From positions 1-64,000 of the forward strand of contig CASFDK010000003.1 of the NCBI GenBank assembly GCA_949293415.1: a stretch of 64,000 nt of DNA, read 5' to 3'. The stretch comes from an uncultured Verrucomicrobiota bacterium (GTDB taxonomy: Bacteria > Verrucomicrobiota > Verrucomicrobiia > Opitutales > Intestinicryptomonadaceae). Position numbers and translations under genes: made by a program. Below the pieces are notes generated by a model. The model saw only the letters and a program-made list of their open reading frames with translations, was not told the origin of the DNA and did no database searches. Positions 50,374 through 59,428 of the stretch are shown here, piece after piece (positions within the stretch are counted from its first letter, which is position 1; each line of letters opens with the position of its first letter).

Positions 50374-52131
50374 ATGCCTCCGATTTTCAAAATAAATTCC
50401 GAAACGCTTTCGGTCGGGCGGCTGCCCGTCTGCGCCGCAAAGATCGTGCGCAGACTTTCCTCCGCCGACGAGCTGCGCCTGCGCATCGCGCCCGATTGCG
50501 CCGAAATTCCAGCGGTCGGCGACTATGTCGAAGTCTTCGACGGGCAAACCCGCAAGTTCGCGGGCAGAATCGAAAAAATCCACGCCGAAAATTCCGCCGA
50601 AAAAACGCATACCGACATTGTCGCAAAAAACGCGTGGCGCGACTTGGAGTCGATAGTCTACCAGCAGTCGTGGAAGCGTTCCGTTAACGGAAACGTCGAA
50701 GACGTTCTGCGCAGCAAAATCACGCTCGGACAAAACTCGGCGGGCGAAAAAATCACGGTCGCCGAACAGGTGCTCGACATTCTGCGTTTCGCGATTTCGT
50801 GCGGCGCGGAGTTTGCCGTAGGCGTTGTCGATGCGGATTCGGCGATGCTCGCCGACGAGGCGCGCGACCTTTCGTGCGCTCAGGCTCTGGCGCGTACGCT
50901 CAAATGGACGCCCAATTCGTCGGTATACTTCGACTACTCGGCGGACGGTTTGCCCGTGCTCAACGTGCGCAGGCGCGGAACGCTCGAAACGAAGACGATT
51001 TCGACGGCGGCGGGAAACGTACTCTCCGCCACAGTATCGCCGCGAAACGACCTGCTCGTGGATGGCGTTTCGATAAAATACGAGAGCGAGCACAAAATCA
51101 ACGACAATGTTTTTCTGGGAATTTCGGAGGAAAAATATCCCGATTCGATTTCGTCGAACGCCAAGAAAACCGTTGTTATGACGGTTGACTTAGACGGCGA
51201 AAGGTCGTCGTCTACATCGTACAAAATCGTCTGCGGAACAATCGACACAAACAGTGTGCAGTGGTGGCGCAGGCATGTGCCCGCGCTCGCCGACGAAACG
51301 TCTATGGCTGTCGTGGAATCGTCGCGCAGCGATTCCACTTATTCGCGCGAACTGCTGTCGGGCTCGATTGTGGCGGCGATGAATTTCAAGACGCTTCCGA
51401 TAGTGGCGAAGGCGAAGATAAAGTACACGAAGGGCGACGGTACTGTCGTTACGAAAAACGTTGCCGCGAACATACTTTCTACAAACGCCGCAAGCGGAAC
51501 GTACACGGTCTGGCGCACGCTGCAATTCGCCGAACCGCGCCCGAACGGGCTTGCGAAGGCGATTTTCGAAGCCGTCTCCGACCTGCAATACGAAGGTTCG
51601 CTCCGCGCGGTCGGTATCGACGCGGGCGCGTTTTTCGGCAGGCGCATAAACATTGCCGACTCAAAGAATCCCTCGTGGGCGGGCATCCGCACGACGGTAT
51701 CGTACTCGGAGGAAAACCTTTTCGAAGAAACCGCTCTGTTGAAATTCGGGCCGCCCAAGCACCTGTATCCCGACGACATCGAGGAACTTTTCAGAATCAA
51801 CAGGAACAGGGTTGTCTCGTCCGACTCCGCCACGCGCACGACCGCCAAAATTTCTTCGGCGGGCGGCGACGACACGCAGTCGAAGGCCGAAATCAACGGC
51901 AGCGAAGGCGACGCGTTCTACGAGCGTTTCATTCTCTCCGACAAATCCGAAGATGACGGCAGGAACATCGACCTGAATTTGTCGGATATAAAAGGCGGCG
52001 AAACGGCGAAGATGCGCGAAATCTACCTCTGTTATGACGGCTATCTGGCGACGGCGAAAGTGTTGATGACGCTTCCGAAAAAATACGAATCGGAGGCGGG
52101 CGAAAGCGGCGGGACGGAATCGGGGGCGTAA
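50374..52131 (+). CDS. phage tail/baseplate hub-like protein
   Basis: A 585-residue beta-rich protein. The N-terminal 130 residues (FKINSETLSVGRLPVCAAKI, VGDYVEVFDGQTRKFAGRIE) look like the OB-fold-containing part of gpD/gp43/gp44 baseplate hubs. Later regions (SCAQALARTLKWTPNSSVYFDY, LNVRRRGTLETKTISTAAG) agree with hub proteins of long-tailed phages. If so the particle has a tail tip, although no tape measure is visible. The end is Gly/Glu-rich. Confidence 0.65.
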   Translation: MPPIFKINSETLSVGRLPVCAAKIVRRLSSADELRLRIAPDCAEIPAVGDYVEVFDGQTRKFAGRIEKIHAENSAEKTHTDIVAKNAWRDLESIVYQQSWKRSVNGNVEDVLRSKITLGQNSAGEKITVAEQVLDILRFAISCGAEFAVGVVDADSAMLADEARDLSCAQALARTLKWTPNSSVYFDYSADGLPVLNVRRRGTLETKTISTAAGNVLSATVSPRNDLLVDGVSIKYESEHKINDNVFLGISEEKYPDSISSNAKKTVVMTVDLDGERSSSTSYKIVCGTIDTNSVQWWRRHVPALADETSMAVVESSRSDSTYSRELLSGSIVAAMNFKTLPIVAKAKIKYTKGDGTVVTKNVAANILSTNAASGTYTVWRTLQFAEPRPNGLAKAIFEAVSDLQYEGSLRAVGIDAGAFFGRRINIADSKNPSWAGIRTTVSYSEENLFEETALLKFGPPKHLYPDDIEELFRINRNRVVSSDSATRTTAKISSAGGDDTQSKAEINGSEGDAFYERFILSDKSEDDGRNIDLNLSDIKGGETAKMREIYLCYDGYLATAKVLMTLPKKYESEAGESGGTESGA

Positions 52132-52133
52132 CG

Positions 52134-52787
52134 ATGGAAATTCCGCAGTCTTTCATTTATCTTTCGCCGTTACCGTATGTTCCGAAATACAAAAACCCCG
52201 ATTCGTGCGAATTGCAGATTGGGCCGTTCAATCCCGCGGAATGTGTCGAGTTTTTCTGGCGGACGCGGGTTGCGAGTGTGTCGGCGCATTTGCAGCTTTA
52301 TGTGCGGGACGTAGAGCGTAATTTGGTCATTTGGGACGAAAACGGTTCGGCTTTGCTCTCCTCCGAAAATGCCGCAGCAAACTCCGCGTTCGCCCTGCCG
52401 CCGTACGCGCGCTGCACCGCATCGCGCCCGCTTTCCGTAACGGACGGCGGCGCGTTTTTCGAAGTAGGCGGCCCGTGGACGGCGGTTGAGTATCCTGCTG
52501 GCACAAAATTCGAAAATATGGGTTTCTACTACGATATATCATTGCGTTTTGCGGTCGGCGCGATTGAGCTATCGAGCAAATATATCGAACTTGATTCCAC
52601 GAACTATTACACCCACCAGCAATTCCCGTTCGAAATTTTCGGCAAAGAGTATGCGCTGAATCTAAACGTTCCGTATGAATACGCACACCCCACCGACTAC
52701 GGTTTGGACGCAAATTTCTCCGCAGACATTTCGATAAACTTCGGGCGCGAGCCGCGCCGGTCGGCGGAACTTCGTTCCTTCTTGTGA
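52134..52787 (+). CDS. last phage-island protein, C-terminus supplied by a repeat
   Basis: A 217-residue protein, beta-rich, unknown family (SELQ... QIGPFNPAECVEFFWRTR, GGPWTAVEYPAGTKFENMGF, YTHQQFPFEIFGKEYAL). About the last 17 residues (FGREPRRSAELRSFL) and the TGA stop are encoded by the start of hairpin-repeat copy 7 (from 52737), so the native C-terminus was probably lost. A fibre- or hub-associated tail protein is possible. Starts 2 bp after the hub-like gene. Confidence 0.62.
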   Translation: MEIPQSFIYLSPLPYVPKYKNPDSCELQIGPFNPAECVEFFWRTRVASVSAHLQLYVRDVERNLVIWDENGSALLSSENAAANSAFALPPYARCTASRPLSVTDGGAFFEVGGPWTAVEYPAGTKFENMGFYYDISLRFAVGAIELSSKYIELDSTNYYTHQQFPFEIFGKEYALNLNVPYEYAHPTDYGLDANFSADISINFGREPRRSAELRSFL

Positions 52788-52869
52788 TGCTACGCGGCAA
52801 CTATAGTTGCCGCCTTTGTGTATAAGTTCGCATTGGCTTTGCCAATGGCTTCGGGGTGTTCGAACTTAC
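52737..52869 (+). repeat. interspersed multi-hairpin repeat, copy 7
   Basis: AACTTCGGGCGCG...GGAAC-TTC-GTTCC front part, CTTGTGATG linker, the perfect palindrome GCGGCAACTATAGTTGCCGC (52794-52813), then ATAAGTTCG...CGAACTTAC with inner hairpin CATTGGC-TTT-GCCAATG. Its front part matches copy 2 at 10257-10300 closely and is translated as the end of the phage protein. Confidence 0.88.
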
Positions 52870-52899
52870 CTTGAAAATTTCCGAAACCGAATTAAAAAA

Positions 52900-53075
52900 C
52901 ACAAAAAATTGCGGAGCAATTTTTAAGTAGAATAATAACCGACGAAGTGAAGCAAAGCTTCACGAAGTGGGCACAACTCTCGCAAAACAAGCGAAGCGAG
53001 TTTTGCAGTAGAATTAAAAATCGGCAATCCGCAAACAAGTTAAAAAACTCCGCGCGCGGCGCAGCCGCGCTGCTT
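52900..53075. repeat. array of short hairpins, mostly with three-base loops
   Basis: Four hairpins in a row: AAAAATTGC-GGA-GCAATTTTT (52904-52924), GTGAAGC-AAA-GCTTCAC (52947-52963), GCAAAAC...GTTTTGC (52982-53006, larger loop) and GCGCGGC-GCA-GCCGCGC (53054-53070). Each stem is perfect. No plausible gene runs through. Together with repeat copy 7 it fills most of the 430-bp gap before the LysM gene; 53076-53217 shows nothing recognisable. Confidence 0.7.
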
Positions 53076-53217
53076 AGGCTCTTCAAATTGGGTTTCAGGC
53101 GGCGGCTTTGCATTTCGGCGGCGGTGCGAGCATATTCACATATGCGACCACTGCCGCAAAACGCCAATCGCGCATCAAGCCCGATTTCACGCGCCCTCAA
53201 TGACTCTCGACAATCCC

Positions 53218-54054
53218 CTACCTCGGTATTCTCAATACTTGACCGGGCTTTAGCGATTCGGGCGTCGCCATCCTGTCGCGGTTAGCGTTGAATATTTCGC
53301 GCCAGCGGTTTTTTGTGCCGTACACTTTGCGGCTTACGTTGGAAAGGGTGTCGCCGGGTTGCACCGTATACGTTGCGGGCGTGTCGCGCTTTACCTCTAT
53401 CGGCGCGTTTTGGCGTTGGCGCGCATCGCGCGTTGACGACGGCGTTTGCGCTGTTTGTGCCGTATGCCTGCCCTGTGTCTGCCGCGTCGGCGTTGCGGCA
53501 ATGCTCACGCGCTGTGTCGCCTTCAATGAATCTATGGCGTTTGCCGCGGCGTCGAGACGTTGTTTAAGTTCTATGTTCTCCTTTTGCACTTTCTGCAAAA
53601 GCTCCTCGAGCTCCATTCGGCGCACGTTGTTTTCAAACGGGCTTTCGGGAAGAGACGCGGCGAATTTCTTTTGCGCCGTGTCTATCATCTGCCGAACCAT
53701 CGGCGATACGGGCGAGTTGGGTTTGAGCTCGAGATATTTTCTGAAATGGTAAATCGCCTGAATGGGATCGTTCATATTGTCGAGATATATCCGACCCAAT
53801 TCGAAGTGCGATTCGGGCGCGTCCTTGCGTTTTTCGACGACTTTCAGGAACGCGCTCATAGCCTCGGGAACGTTTCCGCGTTTGAGCTCGTCGCGCCCCC
53901 TCAGAAAATGCGTTTCGTTCGTCTCCTTTACGACTTCATTTTTGCCGAAATCGCACCCGCCCGCCGCGAGAATGTACAGCGAGGCAAACGACGCCGCAAC
54001 GAGTGCGAGCACCGTTTTGCCTTTGTATGTGAGAATGTCGAACGGAAACGCCAT
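53218..54054 (-). CDS. TPR and LysM envelope protein
   Basis: A 278-residue protein with an N-terminal hydrophobic signal or anchor ([20 protein letters not shown], then Cys, probably a lipoprotein). TPR-like repeats follow (residues about 45-120: [40 protein letters not shown]), then a coiled coil, an Ala/Thr/Gln-rich linker and a C-terminal LysM peptidoglycan-binding domain ([18 protein letters not shown], ending [11 protein letters not shown]). Probably binds the cell wall as part of envelope maintenance or division. Starts 7 bp after purH. Confidence 0.82.
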   Translation of the reverse strand: MAFPFDILTYKGKTVLALVAASFASLYILAAGGCDFGKNEVVKETNETHFLRGRDELKRGNVPEAMSAFLKVVEKRKDAPESHFELGRIYLDNMNDPIQAIYHFRKYLELKPNSPVSPMVRQMIDTAQKKFAASLPESPFENNVRRMELEELLQKVQKENIELKQRLDAAANAIDSLKATQRVSIAATPTRQTQGRHTAQTAQTPSSTRDARQRQNAPIEVKRDTPATYTVQPGDTLSNVSRKVYGTKNRWREIFNANRDRMATPESLKPGQVLRIPR

Positions 54055-54061
54055 ATCTGTA

Positions 54062-55594
54062 TCAGTGTCGGAAGTGGCGGACGCCCGTGAAGACCATCGC
54101 CATATTGTTTTCGTCCGCCGCCGCGATGACTTCCGCGTCGCGAACCGAACCGCCGGGTTGGATTGCCGCCGTTGCGCCCGCCTTTGCCGCCGCGACCAAG
54201 CCGTCGGCGAACGGGAAGAATGCGTCGGATGCGACAACGCTGCCTTCGAGCGGCAGTTTCGCCTCGCCCGCCTTCCAGACCGCAATCTGCGAGCTGTCGA
54301 CGCGCGACATCTGACCCGCGCCGATACCGAGTGTGCGTTCGCAACCCGCGTAGACGATTGCGTTGCTCTTGACGTGTTTTACTACCTTCCAGCCGAAAAG
54401 CATCGCCCGCCATTCCTCTTCGGTGGGCTGGCGTTTGGTGACAACTTCCATATTGGCTTTAAGCTCTTCGATTGCGTCGGAATCCTGAGCTAGGATGCCG
54501 CCGACAACGCTCTTGTACTGGAGTCCGCCGACCTTGTTGCACGTGGAAATCATCACGCGCAGGTTCTTTTTCTTGGTGAGGATTTCGAGAGCCTCGTCGG
54601 AGAAATCGGGAGCGATGATAACCTCCGAGAAGATGCCCGCGATGATTTGCGCAAGGTCGGCTTCCATTTTGCGGTTGACGACGATGATTCCGCCGAACGG
54701 AGCCTGTTTGTCGGTTTCGAAAGCCTGATTCCAAGCGTCGACCAAGTTGTCGCACGAAGCCACACCGCACGGGTTTGTGTGCTTGAGAATTGCAAGCGTG
54801 GGCTTGTCGAATTCGGCGATGAGGTTTGCCGCCGCGCTGATGTCGATGATGTTGTTGTACGAAAGTTCCTTGCCGTGGAGCTGGCGGAAATACTTGCCGA
54901 AGTCGCCGTAAAGGGCGGCTTTCTGGTGCGGATTTTCGCCGTAGCGCATCTTCTGGACGAGCGGCAGACCGATGTTGAGCGTTTCGGGCAGCGAGTCTTC
55001 GCCGTTGAATTTGCCGTTGAGGTAGTTGGCGATTGCGGCGTCGTACGCGCTTGTGCGCTGGTAGACTTTGAGGGCGAGCTTGCGGCGCATCTGCTGAAGT
55101 TCCTCGCCGCCGTGACGCATTGCCTCGAGCACTGCGGGATAGTCGCGGTTGTCGCATACCACCGTTACGCTTGCGTGGTTTTTCGCCGCGGAACGGAGCA
55201 TCGAGGGCCCGCCGATGTCGATGTTTTCGATTGCGTCGGCAATAGTGCAGCCCGCCTTTGCGACTGTCGATTCAAACGGATAGAGGTTGACCACAACCAA
55301 GTCTATCATTCCTATACCGTGTTCCGCCGCCTGTTTCATATGTTCGGGGTTCGAGCGCAGGCACAGGAGACCGCCGTGAATCATCGGATGCAGGGTTTTT
55401 ACTCTGCCGTCCATCATTTCGGGAAAACCCGTATAATCGCTTACTTCGGTAACGGGAATGCCCTTTTCAGCGAGCAGTTTCGCCGTACCGCCTGTTGAAA
55501 GAATTGTATAACCTTGATGGTGTGTCAGTTCTTTCGCAAATTCAACTATGCCCGTCTTGTCGCTGACGGATATCAATGCGAGCTTCTTTTCCAT
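54062..55594 (-). CDS. purH: bifunctional AICAR transformylase/IMP cyclohydrolase
   Basis: Catalyses the last two steps of de novo IMP synthesis. The 510-residue length is normal. The N-terminal cyclohydrolase part ([45 protein letters not shown], and [11 protein letters not shown]) is followed by the transformylase part ([25 protein letters not shown] with the catalytic Lys-His, and the C-terminal [11 protein letters not shown]). Coupled with the LysM gene downstream by a 7-bp gap. Confidence 0.96.
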   Translation of the reverse strand: MEKKLALISVSDKTGIVEFAKELTHHQGYTILSTGGTAKLLAEKGIPVTEVSDYTGFPEMMDGRVKTLHPMIHGGLLCLRSNPEHMKQAAEHGIGMIDLVVVNLYPFESTVAKAGCTIADAIENIDIGGPSMLRSAAKNHASVTVVCDNRDYPAVLEAMRHGGEELQQMRRKLALKVYQRTSAYDAAIANYLNGKFNGEDSLPETLNIGLPLVQKMRYGENPHQKAALYGDFGKYFRQLHGKELSYNNIIDISAAANLIAEFDKPTLAILKHTNPCGVASCDNLVDAWNQAFETDKQAPFGGIIVVNRKMEADLAQIIAGIFSEVIIAPDFSDEALEILTKKKNLRVMISTCNKVGGLQYKSVVGGILAQDSDAIEELKANMEVVTKRQPTEEEWRAMLFGWKVVKHVKSNAIVYAGCERTLGIGAGQMSRVDSSQIAVWKAGEAKLPLEGSVVASDAFFPFADGLVAAAKAGATAAIQPGGSVRDAEVIAAADENNMAMVFTGVRHFRH

Positions 55595-55715
55595 AGACGA
55601 AAAATCAACTCCATATTCGCCTTTCTTACAAGTATATTTTCGCGCGCGGACGTTTTTTTTAAACTTTGCAATTTTTTAATTGCGAAAATTCGATGTTCTG
55701 GAAAAATAACCGCCG

Positions 55716-56696
55716 TTGAATAATATTGATGACAGTACGAACCCGTTCGGGGATTTGGCGAAAGATCTGAAACCACAACTTGCCGATTTCAAGAGATTTC
55801 TCGTCAAACAGGCGTCCACTTTCGAAAAGGAGGTGCGCGCGGCGGCTAAAGAGGCTATCTCGCCGAAAGGCAAGTATATAAGACCCATTCTCGTCTTCCT
55901 CTCCGCCCCGCAAAATGCCGATACGGCTTCGCTCGTAAGGCGCGCGACCATCGCAGAGCTTGTCCACCTTTCAACGCTCATCCACGACGACGTTATCGAC
56001 AAGGCGGATATGCGCCGCAAAACGCCCACGCCGTTCAAAAAGTACGGCGCGAAAACGGCGATTCTTTTGGGCGACGCGATTTTCTCGCATATGATGTCGC
56101 TTGCATTCGCCGAAAACAGTATGGATGTCCTCAAAAAAACCGCAGACTGCGTAAAGACCATTTGCGAGGGCGAAATAAAGCAGACGCTTTCCGACAAGTC
56201 GGAAATTGTCTCGCGCAAAAAGTATTACGACGTAGCCTACGGCAAGACTGCCGCCCTATTCGAGCTTGCGTGCAACTTCGGCGCGACGGCTTCGAAACAA
56301 TCCGACGCGAAATGGGCGAAAGCCGCCGGTGAGGCGGGCAGGCAGCTCGGTATTGCCTACCAAATTTACGACGACGTCTGCGACTGGTTTATGTCGGAGG
56401 AGGATGCGGGCAAAACGCTCGGCACGGATCTCATTTCGGGCAAGCAGACGTATCCGTTAATCGTGCTTCTCGAAAAGCTCCCGCGCGGGAAGTCGGCGAA
56501 GCTCGCGAAGAACCTGCCATCTTCGGATCCAGCCGAGATACTCGAAATGATAAGGCGTTTCGGCGTTGCCCGCGAATGCCGCGCAGAGTTCGACAGGCGG
56601 ATGAAGTTGGCGGAATCGGCGGTTGCAAAGTTCGGCGGCGGGAATGCGGGGCTTCTGAAATTCTGCGCGCAAATGCGCAAGCTCAAATTCGGCTAA
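55716..56696 (+). CDS. ispB: polyprenyl diphosphate synthase (octaprenyl-type)
   Basis: Elongates isoprenoid chains for quinone side chains or undecaprenyl/hopanoid precursors. The 326-residue protein has both Asp-rich motifs: LIHDDVIDKADMRRK (first) and YQIYDDVCDWF (second), with KYIRPILVFL near the N-terminus. The start is TTG at 55716. Chain length cannot be fixed from the sequence. Followed 24 bp later by hemA, with which it likely shares a transcript. Confidence 0.9.
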   Translation: MNNIDDSTNPFGDLAKDLKPQLADFKRFLVKQASTFEKEVRAAAKEAISPKGKYIRPILVFLSAPQNADTASLVRRATIAELVHLSTLIHDDVIDKADMRRKTPTPFKKYGAKTAILLGDAIFSHMMSLAFAENSMDVLKKTADCVKTICEGEIKQTLSDKSEIVSRKKYYDVAYGKTAALFELACNFGATASKQSDAKWAKAAGEAGRQLGIAYQIYDDVCDWFMSEEDAGKTLGTDLISGKQTYPLIVLLEKLPRGKSAKLAKNLPSSDPAEILEMIRRFGVARECRAEFDRRMKLAESAVAKFGGGNAGLLKFCAQMRKLKFG

Positions 56697-56720
56697 GTCG
56701 GCGGGCACTTTTTTATTGCG

Positions 56721-57782
56721 ATGGATTCGGAGGAAAAACGCAACTTCCTTTATGTCGTAGGCATTTCGCACGTGTGTGCGGATGCCGAAACCGTCGGCGC
56801 GTGCGGCGTTCCGAAGGAGTCGGCAGACCTCGCCGAAGAAATGCTGATGGATTTGTGCGGGTTTTCCGAAACGCTCGTGCTCTCAACCTGCAACAGGGTC
56901 GAAATCTATTTCGTATCCGATTCCGAAAATGCGGTAGAGCGGGCGATTGGGGCTTTCGGCAAGGTGCCGTCGCGCGGTCGCGACATCGAGAAGTTCGCAT
57001 CTCTTGCGTATGTCAAAAAAAATGTAGGGGCAATAGAACACATTTTCGAAGTGGCTTCGGGGCTTCAGTCGCAAATGACGGGCGAGACCGAAATTCTCGG
57101 GCAGGTCAAGGCGGCGTATGCGCGGGCGGCGGCGGCGGGGCACTGCAAGTCGGTGCTCAACACGGTATTTCAAAAGGCAAACCAGTGTGCGAAGTGGATT
57201 CGCACGAACACGAATGTCGGACACGGAAAGATAAGTTTGGGCTCGGTTTCCGCCGAGCTTGCCGACAGGATTTTCGGCGATGTTGCGCGGGCGAGGATTC
57301 TCCTCTTGGGTTCGGGCGAGGCGGGCAGGCTTGTTGCCGATGCGCTGTTTGTCCGCGGGGCGAAGGACATTTCCGTTGCGAGCAGAACCCGCGCGAATGC
57401 CGACAGGCTCGCCGCGCAGATCGGTGTCGAATCCGCCGATTTAGAGCAGTCGCTTGCGAATTTGCCAGTGTTTGACATTGTCATTGCCGCGAGTTTTTCC
57501 CCCGTTCCGTTGATTGGCTTGAAGCGCGCAAAAGCCGCCGCTGCCGCAAGGGGCGGCAGACCGATATTTTTGATAGATCTTGCCGTGCCCCGAAACATCG
57601 ACAAAGCCTGCGGCGAAATAAACGACGTGTATTTGTACAATCTCGAAGACCTCTCGCGCATCGCCAACGAAAATATTGCCCTGCGCAAAAACGAAATAGA
57701 GACCGCCAAAAAAGAAATAGAAAAAAAAGCCCAAAACGTATTAACAAAACTAGCGACTACGGAACTTCGTTCCTCTCTGTGA
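56721..57782 (+). CDS. hemA: glutamyl-tRNA reductase, C-terminus ends in a repeat
   Basis: Reduces glutamyl-tRNA to glutamate-1-semialdehyde, the first step of tetrapyrrole synthesis by the C5 route. The catalytic Cys57 lies in the signature LSTCNRVEIYF; the NADP-binding site is LLGSGEAGRLVADAL. The product is 353 residues, against about 420 in E. coli, and lacks most of the C-terminal helical dimerisation domain. The last residues (TELRSSL) and stop come from hairpin-repeat copy 8. Either the repeat truncated the gene or this lineage uses a short HemA. Confidence 0.9.
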   Translation: MDSEEKRNFLYVVGISHVCADAETVGACGVPKESADLAEEMLMDLCGFSETLVLSTCNRVEIYFVSDSENAVERAIGAFGKVPSRGRDIEKFASLAYVKKNVGAIEHIFEVASGLQSQMTGETEILGQVKAAYARAAAAGHCKSVLNTVFQKANQCAKWIRTNTNVGHGKISLGSVSAELADRIFGDVARARILLLGSGEAGRLVADALFVRGAKDISVASRTRANADRLAAQIGVESADLEQSLANLPVFDIVIAASFSPVPLIGLKRAKAAAAARGGRPIFLIDLAVPRNIDKACGEINDVYLYNLEDLSRIANENIALRKNEIETAKKEIEKKAQNVLTKLATTELRSSL

Positions 57783-57863
57783 TTCTGCGCGGCAACTATA
57801 GTTGCCGCTTTTCTCTATAAGTCCGCATTGGCTTTGCCAATCGCTTCGGTTGTTCGAACTTAT
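57761..57863 (+). repeat. interspersed multi-hairpin repeat, copy 8
   Basis: Front hairpin GGAAC-TTC-GTTCC, CTGTGATTCT linker, perfect palindrome GCGGCAACTATAGTTGCCGC (57789-57808), T-run, ATAAGTCCG...CGAACTTAT with inner hairpin CATTGGC-TTT-GCCAAT. The first part is translated as the end of HemA. AATGAAAAAAGAATGAA tracts follow, filling the gap before the transhydrogenase genes. Confidence 0.87.
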
Positions 57864-57999
57864 TTTGTTGTTTTTCGAAACGTTTGATTCGGTTAATGAA
57901 AAAAGAATGAATTTTTCATTATTCATTCGGTACGCAAAGATGTCGGGTTTGTAAAATTTTCTTGTTTTTGCGTTTTTGCGGTGTTTCAATCGAATACGA

Positions 58000-59115
58000 A
58001 TGAAAACCTTATTTGTTTGTTCGGAGCGCGATCCCCGCGAAACGAGGGTTGCGGTAATTCCTTCGGATGTCGGCAAATTGTCGGCTATCGGTTGGTCTGT
58101 CAATGTCGAGTCGGGTGCGGGCGCAAAAGCCGGTTTCTCCGACGAAGACTATAAGCTCGCGGGGGCGGCGATTGTCGATGCCGATTTCGCAAAAAATGCC
58201 GACTTTATCGTCGCGGTTCGCAAGCCGCAGGTCGAGCGCGTTGCCGACTTCAAGCGCGGCGCGTTCTATTTGAGTCTGCTCGACCCGTTCAACGAGAAGG
58301 GTCTCATTGCAACGTTCGCCGCACAGGGCGTTACGGCGGCGAGTTTCGAGATGATTCCCCGCAGTACGATTGCCCAGAAAATGGACGTGCTAAGTTCGCA
58401 GTCGAGTTTGGCAGGGTATGTCGCGGTTATCAAGGCGGCAAACACGCTCAAGAGAATTCTGCCGATGATGATGACTCCTGCGGGCACGATTTCGCCTCTG
58501 AAGTTCTTCATTGTCGGTGTAGGCGTTGCGGGGCTTCAGGCTATCGCGACGGCAAAGCGTCTGGGCGCAAGGGTTGAGGCTTTCGACACGCGTCCCGTGG
58601 TCGAAGAGCAGGTGAAGTCGCTCGGGGCAAAGTTCGTGAAAATCGACCTCGGCGAAACGGGGCAGACGGCGCAGGGCTATGCGAAGGAGCTTACGCCCGA
58701 GCAAATCGAGCTTCAGCGCAGGGGAATGGCGAAGGTCTGCGCGCAGTCGGACGTTATCATCACGACGGCGAAGCTCTTCGGCAGAAAAGCCCCGCGCATC
58801 ATCACCGCCGAGATGGTTATGGGGATGAAGGCGGGCAGTGTGATTATCGATATGGCGGTAGAAAGCGGCGGAAATGTCGAGGGTTCGAAGCCCGACGAAA
58901 TCGTAATCACCCCCAACGGCGTTACGATTATCGGCGACACCTGCCTTGAGGCGTCCGTTCCCGCGACGGCAAGCCAGATGTACAGCTCGAACGTATACAA
59001 CTACATTGCGCACTTCTCGCCGAACGGAACGTTCGAGCCGAATTTCGAAGACCCTATTATGAAGGTTTCGGCGGTAACGCACGACGGACAAATCACCGAC
59101 GAACGCTTCAAATAA
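58000..59115 (+). CDS. pntAA: NAD(P) transhydrogenase subunit alpha, NAD-binding part
   Basis: The soluble dI domain of the proton-translocating transhydrogenase, which makes NADPH from NADH at the expense of the proton motive force. The 371-residue protein has the family's VKSGAG-like start (GWSVNVESGAGAKAGFSDEDY), the conserved ALDH/PNT segments (YLSLLDPFNEKGLI, MIPRSTIAQKMDVLSSQSS), the NAD-binding VGVGVAGLQAIATAKRLGA and the end AVTHDGQI. The ATG at 58000 gives the standard N-terminus. Confidence 0.95.
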   Translation: MKTLFVCSERDPRETRVAVIPSDVGKLSAIGWSVNVESGAGAKAGFSDEDYKLAGAAIVDADFAKNADFIVAVRKPQVERVADFKRGAFYLSLLDPFNEKGLIATFAAQGVTAASFEMIPRSTIAQKMDVLSSQSSLAGYVAVIKAANTLKRILPMMMTPAGTISPLKFFIVGVGVAGLQAIATAKRLGARVEAFDTRPVVEEQVKSLGAKFVKIDLGETGQTAQGYAKELTPEQIELQRRGMAKVCAQSDVIITTAKLFGRKAPRIITAEMVMGMKAGSVIIDMAVESGGNVEGSKPDEIVITPNGVTIIGDTCLEASVPATASQMYSSNVYNYIAHFSPNGTFEPNFEDPIMKVSAVTHDGQITDERFK

Positions 59116-59137
59116 AATTTTCGGCAAAGGTTAGATT

Positions 59138-59425
59138 ATGGAAATTATTTTACTGTTGTTCATCTTCACGCTCGCGGCGTTTCTGGGCTTCGAGCTTATC
59201 TCGAAAGTGCCGAGCCAGTTGCACACGCCGCTTATGAGCGGTTCGAATGCAATCAGCGGCATTACCATTGTCGGCGCGATGATTTCCACTGCGGGCACTG
59301 AGGGCAGTATGACGGCTACGGTTATCGGGCTGTGTGCGCTCGTGCTTGCGGCAATCAACGTTGTCGGCGGCTATATGGTTACCGACAGAATGCTCGCGAT
59401 GTTCAAAAAGAAGGGAGACAAATAA
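59138..59425 (+). CDS. pntAB: NAD(P) transhydrogenase small membrane subunit
   Basis: The 95-residue transmembrane domain II, part 1, encoded separately from the alpha soluble part as in many bacteria. Three hydrophobic helices (IILLLFIFTLAAFLGFELI, TIVGAMISTAG and VIGLCALVLAAINVVGGYMV) and the typical end TDRMLAMFKKK are visible. Needed for proton transfer across the inner membrane. Lies between pntAA and pntB, 3 bp before the latter. Confidence 0.93.
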   Translation: MEIILLLFIFTLAAFLGFELISKVPSQLHTPLMSGSNAISGITIVGAMISTAGTEGSMTATVIGLCALVLAAINVVGGYMVTDRMLAMFKKKGDK

Positions 59426-59428
59426 TTT

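Larger units (their letters stand above)
42027..52787. mobile_element. Mu-like phage head/packaging island, incomplete and rearranged
   Basis: About 10.8 kb carrying the Mu-order head genes. One arm (minus strand, 44444 to 42027) matches the Mu gp25, gp26, gp27 and gp28 positions; the other (plus strand, from 45369) starts with a gp29-type portal followed by protease, decoration, capsid and tail/baseplate proteins. A host-type DUF1080 lipoprotein gene lies between the arms. I see no integrase, MuA/MuB transposase, repressor, lysis gene, tail tube or tape measure. The portal gene is frameshifted and the last gene ends inside a chromosomal repeat. It may be a decaying prophage, a satellite or a domesticated particle such as a gene-transfer agent. 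Confidence 0.75.

Noticed and set aside
42027..52787. Encapsulin or phage-tail-like contractile system
   Set aside because: Terminase, portal and head protease show a DNA-packaging head; no sheath, tube or cargo-loading enzyme is present.
52892..53200. 102-codon minus-strand frame over the hairpin array
   Set aside because: Crosses several perfect hairpins and has no recognisable protein features.
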